Source of the DNA: Planococcus ruber
GTDB taxonomy: Bacteria > Bacillota > Bacilli > Bacillales_A > Planococcaceae
Direction: 5' to 3'
NCBI RefSeq assembly: GCF_022819085.1
Contig: NZ_JALHAG010000012.1
Location: forward strand, 248,001-312,000
DNA length: 64,000 nucleotides
Below the pieces are notes generated by a model. It was not told where the DNA came from. It searched no databases and saw only the letters and a program-made list of their open reading frames with translations. This document shows positions 8,951-17,245 of this stretch, piece by piece (the stretch's first letter is position 1; each line of letters opens with the position of its first letter). A program made the translations under genes and the position numbers.

Positions 8951-10444
8951 TTAGTTTAGTTGGTCGCCCAATTTTTCTTTGCTCATCATAAAGGCTACGA
9001 CGAGAGCAAGTGCAGCTGGGACAATCGCCCAAAGGAACGTGCTCGCAATCGAAGATGATAAAGCTTCAGTCAATTGGTTTGTCACTTCAGCAGGGATATT
9101 GCCGCGTGCTTCGGTCGAAAGGAGAGCGCGGGAATCTCCTGAAAAGTTAGCCGCGTCAGCACCAAAACGCTCGGTTAATCGATTAGCAAATACATGGCTT
9201 TGGATGATGCCGAAAACCGTAATGCCGATGGTCATCCCGAAAGTACGCAAGAAGCTGACGGTAGAAGTGGCAGCTCCGCGCTGGCGAACGGAAAATGGAT
9301 GGATCGCTGCGGAAGGCAAGACAGAGAACGAAGCTCCAATGCCGACGCCGGCAATGATCATAAAGACGATGACCGTGAAACGGGACGTATCGATTGATAA
9401 AGTGGCAAGCAAAATCATGCCCAAAGTCAGCAGCGCGAGTGTTGGGATTAAGAAATTGCGGTAAGCGAACTTCGCCATTAGTGCACCGCCGACAGACGCG
9501 CTGATTACGGAACCGACCATCATTGGCAATAAGACAAGGCCGGAATTCGTAGCATTTCCTCCTTGCACCCCTTGGATGAAGAATGGAATGTAAACAGAGG
9601 CTGTGATAAAAGCAGCACCGCTGAAAATGGAAATAATGCCGCTAGTTGCAAATAAACGTTCTTTGAACATGTTGAAATCGATAACCGGTTCGTCTGCACG
9701 GCGCTCTGCAAAGACAAAGACCAGTGCGAGTACGGCAAATCCGGCAAAAAGGCTGAAGCTTTGAGCGGATACCCAAGCGAATTCCTTGCCGCCTAGTTCA
9801 ACTGCGAACATGAGGGAAACGATGGCACCCACCAAGGTGATGGCGCCAAGCCAATCGATTTTTTGTTTTGTGCGCACAACGGATTCTTTATAAAAGAACG
9901 CAACCATGATAAAGGCGAAAAGCCCAAGTGGAATGTTGATAAAGAAAACCCATGTCCAATTGATGTATTCGGTAATGTAAGCACCGAATAATGGACCGAA
10001 AACACTTGAAATCCCGAAAACGGCACCGAACATGCCGCTCATTTTGCCGCGCTGTTCAAGCGGCACGACATCGAACATGATGGTAAAGGCGATTGGCATC
10101 AATGCACCGCCGCCAATTCCTTGGATCGCCCGGTAAATGATCAATTCATTAATGGTATCGGCTGTTCCGCATAAAATCGAACCGATCATGAAGACCAAGA
10201 GACCGAAGATGAAAAAACGTTTTCGGCCATACATATCAGATAGCTTGCCGAAAATCGGCATCCCAGCCAACGATGCCACAAGGTATGCAGAAGTGACCCA
10301 GACGAATTTGTCGACGCCGCCAAGCTCGCCGACAATCGATGGCAGTGCAGTTGTAACGATGGTATTGTCCATCGATGCAACAAGAATGGCTAATAAGAGG
10401 CCGCCAATGACCACTTTAATATTGCTTTTTCCATTGTTATTCAT
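8951..10444 (-). CDS. DHA2-family (EmrB/QacA) multidrug MFS exporter
   Basis: A 497-aa membrane protein with about 14 hydrophobic segments, the count typical of the DHA2 proton-coupled drug exporters. Motifs seen: ASMDNTIVTTALPSI in the first helix (motif D1 of the family), GKLSDMYGRKRFFI (motif A) after helix 2, and the motif C region VFGPLFGAYI in helix 5. Start ATG 10444 is preceded by AGGGTGAA; a longer in-frame version from 10519 has no such site. The family expels cationic and lipophilic drugs or antiseptics. No neighbouring TetR/MarR repressor is present, which is unusual for this family. Confidence 0.92.
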   Translation of the reverse strand: MNNNGKSNIKVVIGGLLLAILVASMDNTIVTTALPSIVGELGGVDKFVWVTSAYLVASLAGMPIFGKLSDMYGRKRFFIFGLLVFMIGSILCGTADTINELIIYRAIQGIGGGALMPIAFTIMFDVVPLEQRGKMSGMFGAVFGISSVFGPLFGAYITEYINWTWVFFINIPLGLFAFIMVAFFYKESVVRTKQKIDWLGAITLVGAIVSLMFAVELGGKEFAWVSAQSFSLFAGFAVLALVFVFAERRADEPVIDFNMFKERLFATSGIISIFSGAAFITASVYIPFFIQGVQGGNATNSGLVLLPMMVGSVISASVGGALMAKFAYRNFLIPTLALLTLGMILLATLSIDTSRFTVIVFMIIAGVGIGASFSVLPSAAIHPFSVRQRGAATSTVSFLRTFGMTIGITVFGIIQSHVFANRLTERFGADAANFSGDSRALLSTEARGNIPAEVTNQLTEALSSSIASTFLWAIVPAALALVVAFMMSKEKLGDQLN

Positions 10445-10642
10445 GAACTTCACCCTGCCATTTCTTTCAATTTGTTTTTTGATGTTCATATCATAATCCC
10501 GCATATGAATAAAAAACAAATTTGAATGCTCGAATTTAGTTAGAAAAGCGAAACTTTTTTCACTCGGTTAGTTTGAACGGCATTTTGTATAATTTTATAT
10601 TGCTTTTGCTTTATCCAATTCCTAGATTCGGCCATCCAATAG

Positions 10643-10677
10643 AAAACAAAAAAGCCTTCATTGCAGCGAAGGCTTTT
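10643..10677 (-). terminator. Terminator of the 162-aa membrane protein gene
   Basis: A 10-bp stem (AAAAGCCTTC / GAAGGCTTTT) with an 8-nt loop and a T-rich tail on the minus strand. The rest of the stretch between 10445 and 10643 is AT-rich and holds the exporter promoter; nothing else was recognised. Confidence 0.85.
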
Positions 10678-10698
10678 AACATTGCTTTACTTTTGGCG

Positions 10699-11187
10699 TT
10701 ATAAGTTTTTCAAATCGGGATGATTTTTTGTTTCTTGATCGGATAAGATTTCCGGTTTGAAGCCATTTAAATCGATAATTTCGCGACCTTCGCCGCGATA
10801 GACAATTACATAGCCTTCGTAAGGCGTCGCTTCGAGCCGGTCGAATTCCAATTGTTGCTTGGCATAGAAATCGGTAATTTTTTGTTTGGCGGATTCACTG
10901 ACGACTGTTTCGTCCGCTTGCCATAATGCCCGGTGTCCCCTAGATGCGACAGGTACTTCACCATCGATTTTGGGTTCGCGCTGATTGAACAATCCTTGCA
11001 TTAAGCGGATGACTTCTCCAAAACCGAGAAGCAGCGATCCGTAAATGGCCCCTTGCAGGAAAATTTCAAAAGCGGCTTGCCCACCAAGCCATTCAACGGA
11101 ATTTATGGCCCGGAATAGATTGATCACAATAATGAGCAAGCCGACGCCTTGCAGAATATAAGCCACGATATTTTTAGTGCTGGTCAT
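10699..11187 (-). CDS. Two-TM membrane protein of unknown function
   Basis: A 162-aa protein with hydrophobic segments at about residues 8-29 and 40-60, then a soluble acidic/basic tail of about 100 residues. Within the tail, residues from about 95 look like a small folded unit (helix, then strands 'YEGYVIVYRGEGREIIDL'). I do not recognise a family. GGGGGAGA precedes the ATG. It is transcribed alone between its own terminator and a divergent sigma-factor gene, and the perfect inverted repeat at 11229 sits in the promoter region. Confidence 0.7.
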   Translation of the reverse strand: MTSTKNIVAYILQGVGLLIIVINLFRAINSVEWLGGQAAFEIFLQGAIYGSLLLGFGEVIRLMQGLFNQREPKIDGEVPVASRGHRALWQADETVVSESAKQKITDFYAKQQLEFDRLEATPYEGYVIVYRGEGREIIDLNGFKPEILSDQETKNHPDLKNL

Positions 11188-11228
11188 TTTCTCTCCCCCA
11201 AATGCTCTTTTTCTTCTATAAGATATAG

Positions 11229-11244
11229 TTTCGCTAACGCGAAA
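11229..11244. promoter_or_regulatory. 16-bp inverted repeat in a divergent promoter region
   Basis: TTTCGC-TAAC-GCGAAA is a perfect 6-bp palindrome around a 4-nt centre, located 42 nt upstream of the 162-aa membrane protein gene and in the region shared with the divergent ECF sigma gene. It could be an operator or a small hairpin; no regulator can be assigned. Confidence 0.35.
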
Positions 11245-11408
11245 GAATTTCCTCTATATTCCTAAATAGGAAAGCCTCTGATAGTAAGCACTTTGATCAA
11301 GCAATACGCAAACCAGCTAAAGAATGGTAAAGTTTTACTGGAAATTGAAAAAGATTGAAACGTTTTAAAGAGCTGCGGACTCTAATGAATAAAGAGAGGA
11401 TGAGGTGG

Positions 11409-11954
11409 ATGCAGCACGATGAGGAAATGGTTGCAGCGGCAATAAAAGGCGACCGGCTGGCACTCCAGCATTTATTGAAAGATGAAAAAGAAAAATTGTA
11501 CCGCATGGCATTTACATATGTGCGAAATGAAGAAGATGCCATCGACATTTTCCAGCAAACCGTTCTTCAGGCAATTGAGTCGGTGCACCAAGTGAAAGAA
11601 ACGGCTTATTTTTCGACATGGCTGACACGCATTTGCATCAATAAAGCATTGGCGCTATTAAAGAAAAATAAAAAACTGATTGTCCTGGATGAATTGGAAG
11701 AGAGAAAAGCCCCATCCGATTCCATGGATATTGCTCAGCAATTGGATATGGAAAAGGCGCTTGGCTTATTGCCGGAAAAATACAAAACGGTTTTAATGCT
11801 TCGCTTTTATCAGGATTTCACCGTGAAGCAGATTGCTGATTTTATGGAATGTCCGGAAGGTACAGTGAAAACCCTGATTCACCGGGGACTCGCGATGCTG
11901 AAAAGAGATTTGAAGGGAGTGTATGCAGATGAATGGCAAAGAGAATTCAATTAA
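11409..11954 (+). CDS. ECF-type sigma-70 factor
   Basis: A 181-aa protein with two sigma domains. Region 2 spans roughly residues 20-85 (AFTYVRNEEDAIDIFQQTVL), region 4 about 120-172 (LPEKYKTVLMLRFYQDFTV...EGTVKTLIHRGLAMLK), which is a helix-turn-helix for -35 recognition. ATG 11409 fits GAGAGG at a 9-nt distance and gives an N-terminus of normal length for the family; in-frame starts at 11400 or 11385 are possible. Its 3' end overlaps the next gene by 26 nt, the usual layout for a sigma factor with its anti-sigma partner. The inducing signal is unknown. Confidence 0.9.
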   Translation: MQHDEEMVAAAIKGDRLALQHLLKDEKEKLYRMAFTYVRNEEDAIDIFQQTVLQAIESVHQVKETAYFSTWLTRICINKALALLKKNKKLIVLDELEERKAPSDSMDIAQQLDMEKALGLLPEKYKTVLMLRFYQDFTVKQIADFMECPEGTVKTLIHRGLAMLKRDLKGVYADEWQREFN

Positions 11955-13011
11955 ACAAGCTTTAGAGCAAATCGAAGTTCCAGAAGCGCGTCTGGATGCA
12001 ATCATCGAAGAATCATTTTGGGAAACAGCAGCCGCTCCGGTTAAGGTGAGACGCCGGAATCGCTGGATGCCAGCGGTGGCAACGGTCGTTCTTGTAGCCG
12101 GTATTTCGGCAGCCACATTGTCAGCCGCTCCGGCACTTGCCAATTACATGGCTCAGTTGCCTGTGATCGGAAATGTCTTCTCGATATTCGCAGAAAATAA
12201 ACACGGTGTTGCGGCATTTGACCAATTTAGTGAAGATGTCGGTCTCATTCAAACGAGCAATGGCATCACCATTAGCATTGATGAAGCGATTTATGACGGC
12301 ACAAAATTGACCTTTACGTATCAAGTCGCTTCTGAAGCGCCATTGGACAACTCGGCTTATTTATCCAGTTTTCCGGAGCTGCTCGAAGCTGACGGACCGA
12401 CTGGCGGGATGCAGTCGGAAGTGATTGATGGAGTTATTGCAGGGATTGCAGAAATCACCCATCTCGATGAAGATGCTGAAGTTGTAAATGTCGTATGGGA
12501 GCCGCAAGTTCTTTTCACAGAAGAAAAAGCGATTGCCGGAGATTGGAAATTCGAATTTGCGGTGAAGCAGTTAGAGCAAAAACCGATTACCCTGGATGAA
12601 AAAGTATCATCGGATGGAGTGACTGTCCACCTGCAGGAATTGTCCATAACGGACATTGCTGTCAATATCGCTTACCAGCAATTAGTGGATCCGGCAATTG
12701 TAGAAGCGGGCAATTTTGTTGAAGCCGAACTTATCGCCAAGGACAATTTAGGAAATGTCTATGAAATGCCATATAATGGCGGAAGTACTCCGGGAGATGC
12801 CCTGACCGCGGAAGATTTTGAATGGACCGCATCGCTCCGAGGATTGGACCCGAATGCATCGACACTGACTTTTTATCCTTTCGGCCATATTAGTGGGCCG
12901 GCCATCGAGCCGGAGCGGGTGGAATTTGATGCGCTTCAATTTAATTTGAAGGACGGGACGCATCGCCTCATCGAAGATCCAACGGTTCCAAAACCACCTC
13001 CAGTTAAGTAA
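11929..13011 (+). CDS. DUF4179 membrane protein, probable anti-sigma factor
   Basis: A 360-aa protein with a short cytosolic N-terminus (about 45 residues, ending in the basic KVRRRNR), one membrane segment at about 47-70, and a large extracytoplasmic domain. The first extracellular part (PALANYMAQLPVIGNVFSIF) is the typical opening of DUF4179 domains. Overlap with the ECF sigma gene and the single-pass layout support the role of membrane-bound regulator that holds the sigma factor until a signal is sensed outside. The start at 11929 has GGGAG 9 nt upstream; 11923 is too close to it. Sensed signal unknown. Confidence 0.85.
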   Translation: MNGKENSIKQALEQIEVPEARLDAIIEESFWETAAAPVKVRRRNRWMPAVATVVLVAGISAATLSAAPALANYMAQLPVIGNVFSIFAENKHGVAAFDQFSEDVGLIQTSNGITISIDEAIYDGTKLTFTYQVASEAPLDNSAYLSSFPELLEADGPTGGMQSEVIDGVIAGIAEITHLDEDAEVVNVVWEPQVLFTEEKAIAGDWKFEFAVKQLEQKPITLDEKVSSDGVTVHLQELSITDIAVNIAYQQLVDPAIVEAGNFVEAELIAKDNLGNVYEMPYNGGSTPGDALTAEDFEWTASLRGLDPNASTLTFYPFGHISGPAIEPERVEFDALQFNLKDGTHRLIEDPTVPKPPPVK

Positions 13012-13019
13012 TTAAGGCG

Positions 13020-13052
13020 AAATCCGCTCTTGCAGGAAGCAGAGCGGATTTT
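13020..13052 (+). terminator. Terminator of the ECF sigma operon
   Basis: A perfect 11-bp stem (AAATCCGCTCT / AGAGCGGATTT) with a 10-nt loop and a short T tail. Confidence 0.88.
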
Positions 13053-13278
13053 GTTATGCAAGGACGGGAATCCCGCTATTTTTGAAACTTTTGCTGAAGT
13101 TGTTTCGTCTTACTAATTAGTGGCTAGATAAGGTATTGTGAGAACAATCTTTAAACTGTCATTCTTCCCCAAAGTTTAGTAGAATAGAATATGTCATTCT
13201 TTGTAAAACTACAAGAGACATTTTAATTTTGGTGGTTCAGTTCCATTCCAATAATCCTCAACAATGAGAAGGTGCAAT

Positions 13279-15228
13279 ATGAATAAATTTAAAAAAATCG
13301 ATCGAGAAATGTTCAATAAGTTTATCCCTTTCTATTTACTGGCTGTGGTTATGCTTTGGCTGAAAACGTATATTTCTCAAAAAACGCAATTTAAATTGGA
13401 TGTCGATGGATTCTTGCAGGAATTCCTGCTGTTGATCAATCCGCTTGGCTCCGCTTTATTGCTATTGAGCTTATCGTTCTTTTTCAAAGGGACGCGGAAG
13501 TACTTTTCGCTATTGCTCATTTATACGCTGATGACAATCTTGCTGTACGCGAATGCGGTTTACTACCGGTTCTTCAGTGACTTCATCACGCTTCCGACGC
13601 TCTTTCAAACGCAGAACTTCGGCGATTTGGGCGGCAGTGTCATGACGCTTATCCAGCCATGGGACGTTTTGTTCTTTGTGGATGTCATTTTCTTGGCGGT
13701 GCTCATCTTTTCAAAACGCTTCAAGAAAGACAAAACCAATTTCAGAACCAAAGTGGTGCTTCCGATGATCACCGCTGCATTAGCCATTTCATTCTTGAAC
13801 TTGGCAATGGCAGAAGGGGACCGTCCGCAATTGTTGACGCGCGGTTTTGACAGAAGCTATATCGTGAAATATTTGGGAATGTACAACTACGCTCTGTATG
13901 ACACAGTGGAAAGTTTGAAATCGTCTTCGCAGCGCGTTATGGCTGACAGCGACGATGTAACCGAAATCTTGAATTATACGAAATCCAATTATGCATCACC
14001 AAATGAAGAATACTTTGGTGCAGCGGAAGGCATGAATGTGGTTTACCTGCATTTGGAATCTTTCCAGTCTTTCTTGATGAATTATGAATTGAACGGCGAA
14101 GAAGTGACGCCCTTCCTGAATTCAATGATAGAAGAGAAGAACACACTTTACTTCGATAACTTCTTCCATCAAACAGCACAAGGGAAAACGTCGGATGCGG
14201 AATTCATGCTAGAGAATTCATTGTTCGGTTTGCCGAAAGGTTCAGCTTATATTACAAAAGGCCAGAACACTTATCAGGCAGCACCGGCCATCTTGAAAGA
14301 CAAAGGCTATGAATCGGCCGTTTTCCACGGCAACAACGCAACCTTCTGGAACCGTTCAGAAATCTACAAATCATTCGGATTCGATAATTTCTTTGATATC
14401 GAGTCTTATACGAACCTGGAAGAAGGGGACATGGCCGAATATGGCGTAATGGACAAGCCGTTCTTCGACCAATCCATGGACATTCTAAAAACTTTGCCTG
14501 AGCCGTTCTATACGAAGTTCATCACGGTCGCGCATCATTTCCCTTATGATATTGACCAGGAATTGACGACGATCGGCAAAGGGACAACAGGCGACAAGAG
14601 TGTGGATAATTACTTCCAGACTGCCCGCTACGCGGATGAAGCGATTAAACAATTCTTCACAGACCTCGAAGAATCAGGTTTGGCGGACAACACTATGATC
14701 GTCATGTACGGCGACCATTACGGAATTTCTGACAATCACAACAAAGCAATGGAGCAGGTGCTTGGAAAAGAAATCACGCCTGTAGAAAATACGAACTTGC
14801 AGCGGGTGCCGCTCTTTATCCATGTTCCAGGAATGGAAGGTGGAATCAATCACACATTCGGCGGCCAAATCGACTTGCTTCCGACGTTGATGCATTTGCT
14901 TGGAATTGAAACACAAGATTACTTGCATTTCGGCACTGACTTATTATCGGACGAGCATAAAGAATTGGTGACATTCCGAAACGGCGATTACGCAAGTCCT
15001 GAAATCTACTCGATCGGTGAAGTATTCTATGATCCGAAAACCGGCTTGCCGCTTGATGAAAGCAAGCAGGCACAGGCAGAAGAACTTCAAAACCAAGGCA
15101 ACATGAAATTGCAGCTGTCTGACGAAATCGTCAATGGCGATTTACTGAGATTCTACACGCCTGAAGGATTCACGCCGATCGACTCGGCTGATTACAATTA
15201 CCAGACGGATTTAAATGAAGAAGAATAA
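13279..15228 (+). CDS. LTA synthase family sulfatase (polyglycerolphosphate synthase)
   Basis: A 649-aa protein with five N-terminal membrane segments (about residues 10-200) and a large extracellular sulfatase-fold domain. The catalytic layout of LtaS is visible: the metal-binding Glu260 in LHLESFQSF, the nucleophile Thr304 in QGKTSDAEFM, and the metal site YGDHYGI near residue 480. The family moves glycerolphosphate from phosphatidylglycerol to build the lipoteichoic acid chain on the outer face of the membrane. It could be the main synthase or a primase/stress paralogue (B. subtilis has four), and sequence alone does not decide. The ATG at 13279 is preceded by AGAAGGTG. The acidic C-terminal tail after the active domain is longer than usual. 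Confidence 0.92.
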   Translation: MNKFKKIDREMFNKFIPFYLLAVVMLWLKTYISQKTQFKLDVDGFLQEFLLLINPLGSALLLLSLSFFFKGTRKYFSLLLIYTLMTILLYANAVYYRFFSDFITLPTLFQTQNFGDLGGSVMTLIQPWDVLFFVDVIFLAVLIFSKRFKKDKTNFRTKVVLPMITAALAISFLNLAMAEGDRPQLLTRGFDRSYIVKYLGMYNYALYDTVESLKSSSQRVMADSDDVTEILNYTKSNYASPNEEYFGAAEGMNVVYLHLESFQSFLMNYELNGEEVTPFLNSMIEEKNTLYFDNFFHQTAQGKTSDAEFMLENSLFGLPKGSAYITKGQNTYQAAPAILKDKGYESAVFHGNNATFWNRSEIYKSFGFDNFFDIESYTNLEEGDMAEYGVMDKPFFDQSMDILKTLPEPFYTKFITVAHHFPYDIDQELTTIGKGTTGDKSVDNYFQTARYADEAIKQFFTDLEESGLADNTMIVMYGDHYGISDNHNKAMEQVLGKEITPVENTNLQRVPLFIHVPGMEGGINHTFGGQIDLLPTLMHLLGIETQDYLHFGTDLLSDEHKELVTFRNGDYASPEIYSIGEVFYDPKTGLPLDESKQAQAEELQNQGNMKLQLSDEIVNGDLLRFYTPEGFTPIDSADYNYQTDLNEEE

Positions 15229-15231
15229 AAT

Positions 15232-15268
15232 AAAGAACGGATCCTTTGCATAGGGATCCGTTCTTTTC
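15232..15268 (+). terminator. Terminator of the LTA synthase gene
   Basis: A perfect 13-bp stem (AAAGAACGGATCC / GGATCCGTTCTTT) with a 9-nt loop and T tail. Confidence 0.92.
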
Positions 15269-15372
15269 AGTATGTAGAAAAAGATGGAAATGGAAAAAGT
15301 TTCGTTTAGAAATTCGATGTTCCGCATAACCGCTTCGCTTGGTCCCCCAGGTGTCTCCATTTTTTGCTCCAT

Positions 15373-15473
15373 GTGTTGGGGAGCACTCCAACACCGGCGC
15401 GGTTCCGGACAGGGTGGAGCAATAAGACGAGTGGTTTTCTCGGCTTATTGTGGGAATCCTGTCCATAGCGCCG
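15373..15473 (+). ncRNA. Candidate structured RNA or folded repeat in an intergenic region
   Basis: The 315 bases between two convergent genes hold no convincing protein gene but fold strongly. First hairpin: GTGTTGG (15373-15379) with CCAACAC (15388-15394). Directly beside it a nested arm: CGGCGC (15395-15400) with GCGCCG (15468-15473); inside that GGACAGG (15407-15413) with CCTGTCC (15458-15464); inside that CAATAAG (15420-15426) with CTTATTG (15444-15450), capped by CGAG/CTCG and a 7-nt loop. Extra G-T pairs at the ends of the helices are compatible with RNA only on the plus strand. The GC content is above the surroundings. It may be an RNA gene, a processed leftover of a mobile repeat, or a dispersed repeat of the genome; no family is assigned. 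Confidence 0.45.
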
Positions 15474-15543
15474 CAGTGTGGTTTCCAGAAGCAGATGCAC
15501 TTATCCCATTAGTTTCTCGATAATGTGTAAGAACGGATAAATG

Positions 15544-16275
15544 TTATTGGAGCAATAATGTGATGAAGATTCCGCATGCCGTAATGAAACCGACAATCGG
15601 ACCTGCTTTTTCGTAAGCTTCCGGCATCATCGTCGAGCAGATCATAGCAATAATCGCGCCTGCTGCGAATGAAGAAAGGATGGCTTGTGCGTCTTCCGTC
15701 ATCAAGTCAAGCAGTGAATATCCTGCGAGAGAGCTGAGCGCTGAAGCGACCAGGACAAACCCCCACATCGACAAGACTCTCGTCGTGCTGAATCCGCTCT
15801 TCTTTAAACCGGATGTGCTCGAGATCCCTTCTGGCAAATTGCTGATGAAAATCGCCGCGATTAAAGCCACGCTGACGCCATTGCCGCTCGCTAGTGCAAG
15901 GCCGATCATGGCCGTCTCGGGAATGGCATCCATAATGGTTCCGACGAAAATGGCCACCCCTGAACTTGAGCCTTCCGGTTTTTCATCGCTATGTCCAGAG
16001 CGTTTGCGGTGCCGAGCACCTTGTTTGTTAATGAGAATATCAAAGACCGTGAAAATGGCCGCTCCGCCAAGGAAGCCAAGTGCAATCTGGGTCAATCCGC
16101 TGATTTCCATTGCCTCCCCTAACAGTTCATAAGCAACTGCGCCGATTAAGGCGCCGGTGCCGAGCGCCATGATATAAGCGATCAGCCGCTGCGGAAGTGA
16201 AACGAGCAGTACGATAATTGCGCCAAGTAAGTTGGCTGCTCCCGCAATGCCTCCCCATAATAATGCCTCTCCCAT
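15544..16275 (-). CDS. ZIP-family divalent metal transporter
   Basis: A 243-aa membrane protein with seven to eight hydrophobic segments and a basic, histidine-containing loop (RHRKRSGHSDEK) between segments 3 and 4, the ZIP layout. The fourth-helix signature is ISNLPEGIS (family: HNxPEG), where the usual histidine is serine, and the fifth-helix counterpart is CSTMMPEA. ZIP proteins import zinc, iron or manganese; this variant of the metal site makes the substrate uncertain. ATG 16275 sits 9 nt from AAGGTG; 16281 is the alternative. It converges on the LTA synthase gene across the folded element. Confidence 0.85.
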   Translation of the reverse strand: MGEALLWGGIAGAANLLGAIIVLLVSLPQRLIAYIMALGTGALIGAVAYELLGEAMEISGLTQIALGFLGGAAIFTVFDILINKQGARHRKRSGHSDEKPEGSSSGVAIFVGTIMDAIPETAMIGLALASGNGVSVALIAAIFISNLPEGISSTSGLKKSGFSTTRVLSMWGFVLVASALSSLAGYSLLDLMTEDAQAILSSFAAGAIIAMICSTMMPEAYEKAGPIVGFITACGIFITLLLQ

Positions 16276-16485
16276 ATTCATTCACCTTCCGTTTGCGTGT
16301 TATAAAGACTTCTACCCTTTCTGCCGATTTTCAAGCCCAAGCGTTCAGAAGTGGACAAAATAATAGCGGCGACGGCAAATGATTGGCATATGAAAAGACA
16401 GGAATCAAGGTATAATTAAGTAGAATGGAAGGCACCGTAAAGTTCGTTTTCATAATGGAAATCCGGAAAGAAGAGTGGACGGAAC

Positions 16486-17076
16486 ATGAAAGCATTCATC
16501 ATGTACGCAGTTGCCGTAATAGGCGGTTATGCATTAAGTGAAGTTTCCCAACAATGGTTTGGAAGAGAATGGATTTTCGGGCTATTGATTGTTCTCTGGT
16601 TCGCCTTGTTTTTGGAAGCCTGGAAACGTGTGAAGCCGGGCGGTGCCGGATTGATCTTTGTGACAATTGCCACATTGCTCAATATCGGCTACGTTTTTTT
16701 CGGGCAGTATACGGCCAAAGCGATTTGCAGTTTGTTCATCGTTATCTTGCTGATCCGGTTATACAAACAGCATAAAGATGTAGTGTTGACAGCGATTGCA
16801 TTTGCAGCAAGCTATGTGGTCCTTAACCTTGAAACTGGAAACTTTCTGATCGCTTGGTCTTTATTTTTAATCAGCGGTGTGGCAACGGCAATTGGCTTCA
16901 AGTATCATTTCCGGTGGCTGAAGCGCTGCTTTGCCGTTGTATTCGGAATCTCTACCCTGCTCTTATTGATATTGGGTTCAAGCATCCAATCCCATTTCCT
17001 GGTTTTTGCCATGGTCCTTGCTGTAGGGGGAATCTCTTATAAATCCTTTGGCAAACCACTTAGAACCGCCAAATGA
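16486..17076 (+). CDS. Polytopic membrane protein of unknown function
   Basis: A 196-aa protein that is almost entirely hydrophobic, with about seven short membrane segments separated by basic loops (KRVKPG, RLYKQHKD, HFRWLKRC, KSFGKPLRTAK). No charged residues suggest a pore or catalytic site. I do not recognise a family. The ribosome site (GGACGGAAC) is only fair. It is monocistronic, divergent from the ZIP gene and closed by its own terminator. Confidence 0.7.
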   Translation: MKAFIMYAVAVIGGYALSEVSQQWFGREWIFGLLIVLWFALFLEAWKRVKPGGAGLIFVTIATLLNIGYVFFGQYTAKAICSLFIVILLIRLYKQHKDVVLTAIAFAASYVVLNLETGNFLIAWSLFLISGVATAIGFKYHFRWLKRCFAVVFGISTLLLLILGSSIQSHFLVFAMVLAVGGISYKSFGKPLRTAK

Positions 17077-17116
17077 AAAAGCTGGATTTCCTTGTCATGG
17101 GAAGCCAGCTTTTTTA
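17076..17116 (+). terminator. Terminator after the membrane protein gene
   Basis: A 10-bp stem (AAAAAGCTGG / CCAGCTTTTT), extended inward by a partly paired segment, with a T tail. Confidence 0.85.
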
Positions 17117-17245
17117 GTTTGACCGAAAGGGAATGGTGAAGAAACGGATAGTTTACTGGCAAAAAGGGTAGAGTCAGGGAAAGGACACCGATAAACAAAT
17201 CAAATGGACCTTGCTTACAATACATGAATGATTGGAGAAATGTTA

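Noticed and set aside
11355-11385. TGAAAC near 11356 as an autoregulated ECF promoter -35
   Set aside because: No CGTC/CGTA-type -10 stands 16 nt downstream, and it lies inside a possible start region.
15284-15523. Short open frames on both strands across the folded element
   Set aside because: They contain no ribosome site and their existence follows from the GC-rich inverted repeats; the region is better explained as structured non-coding DNA.
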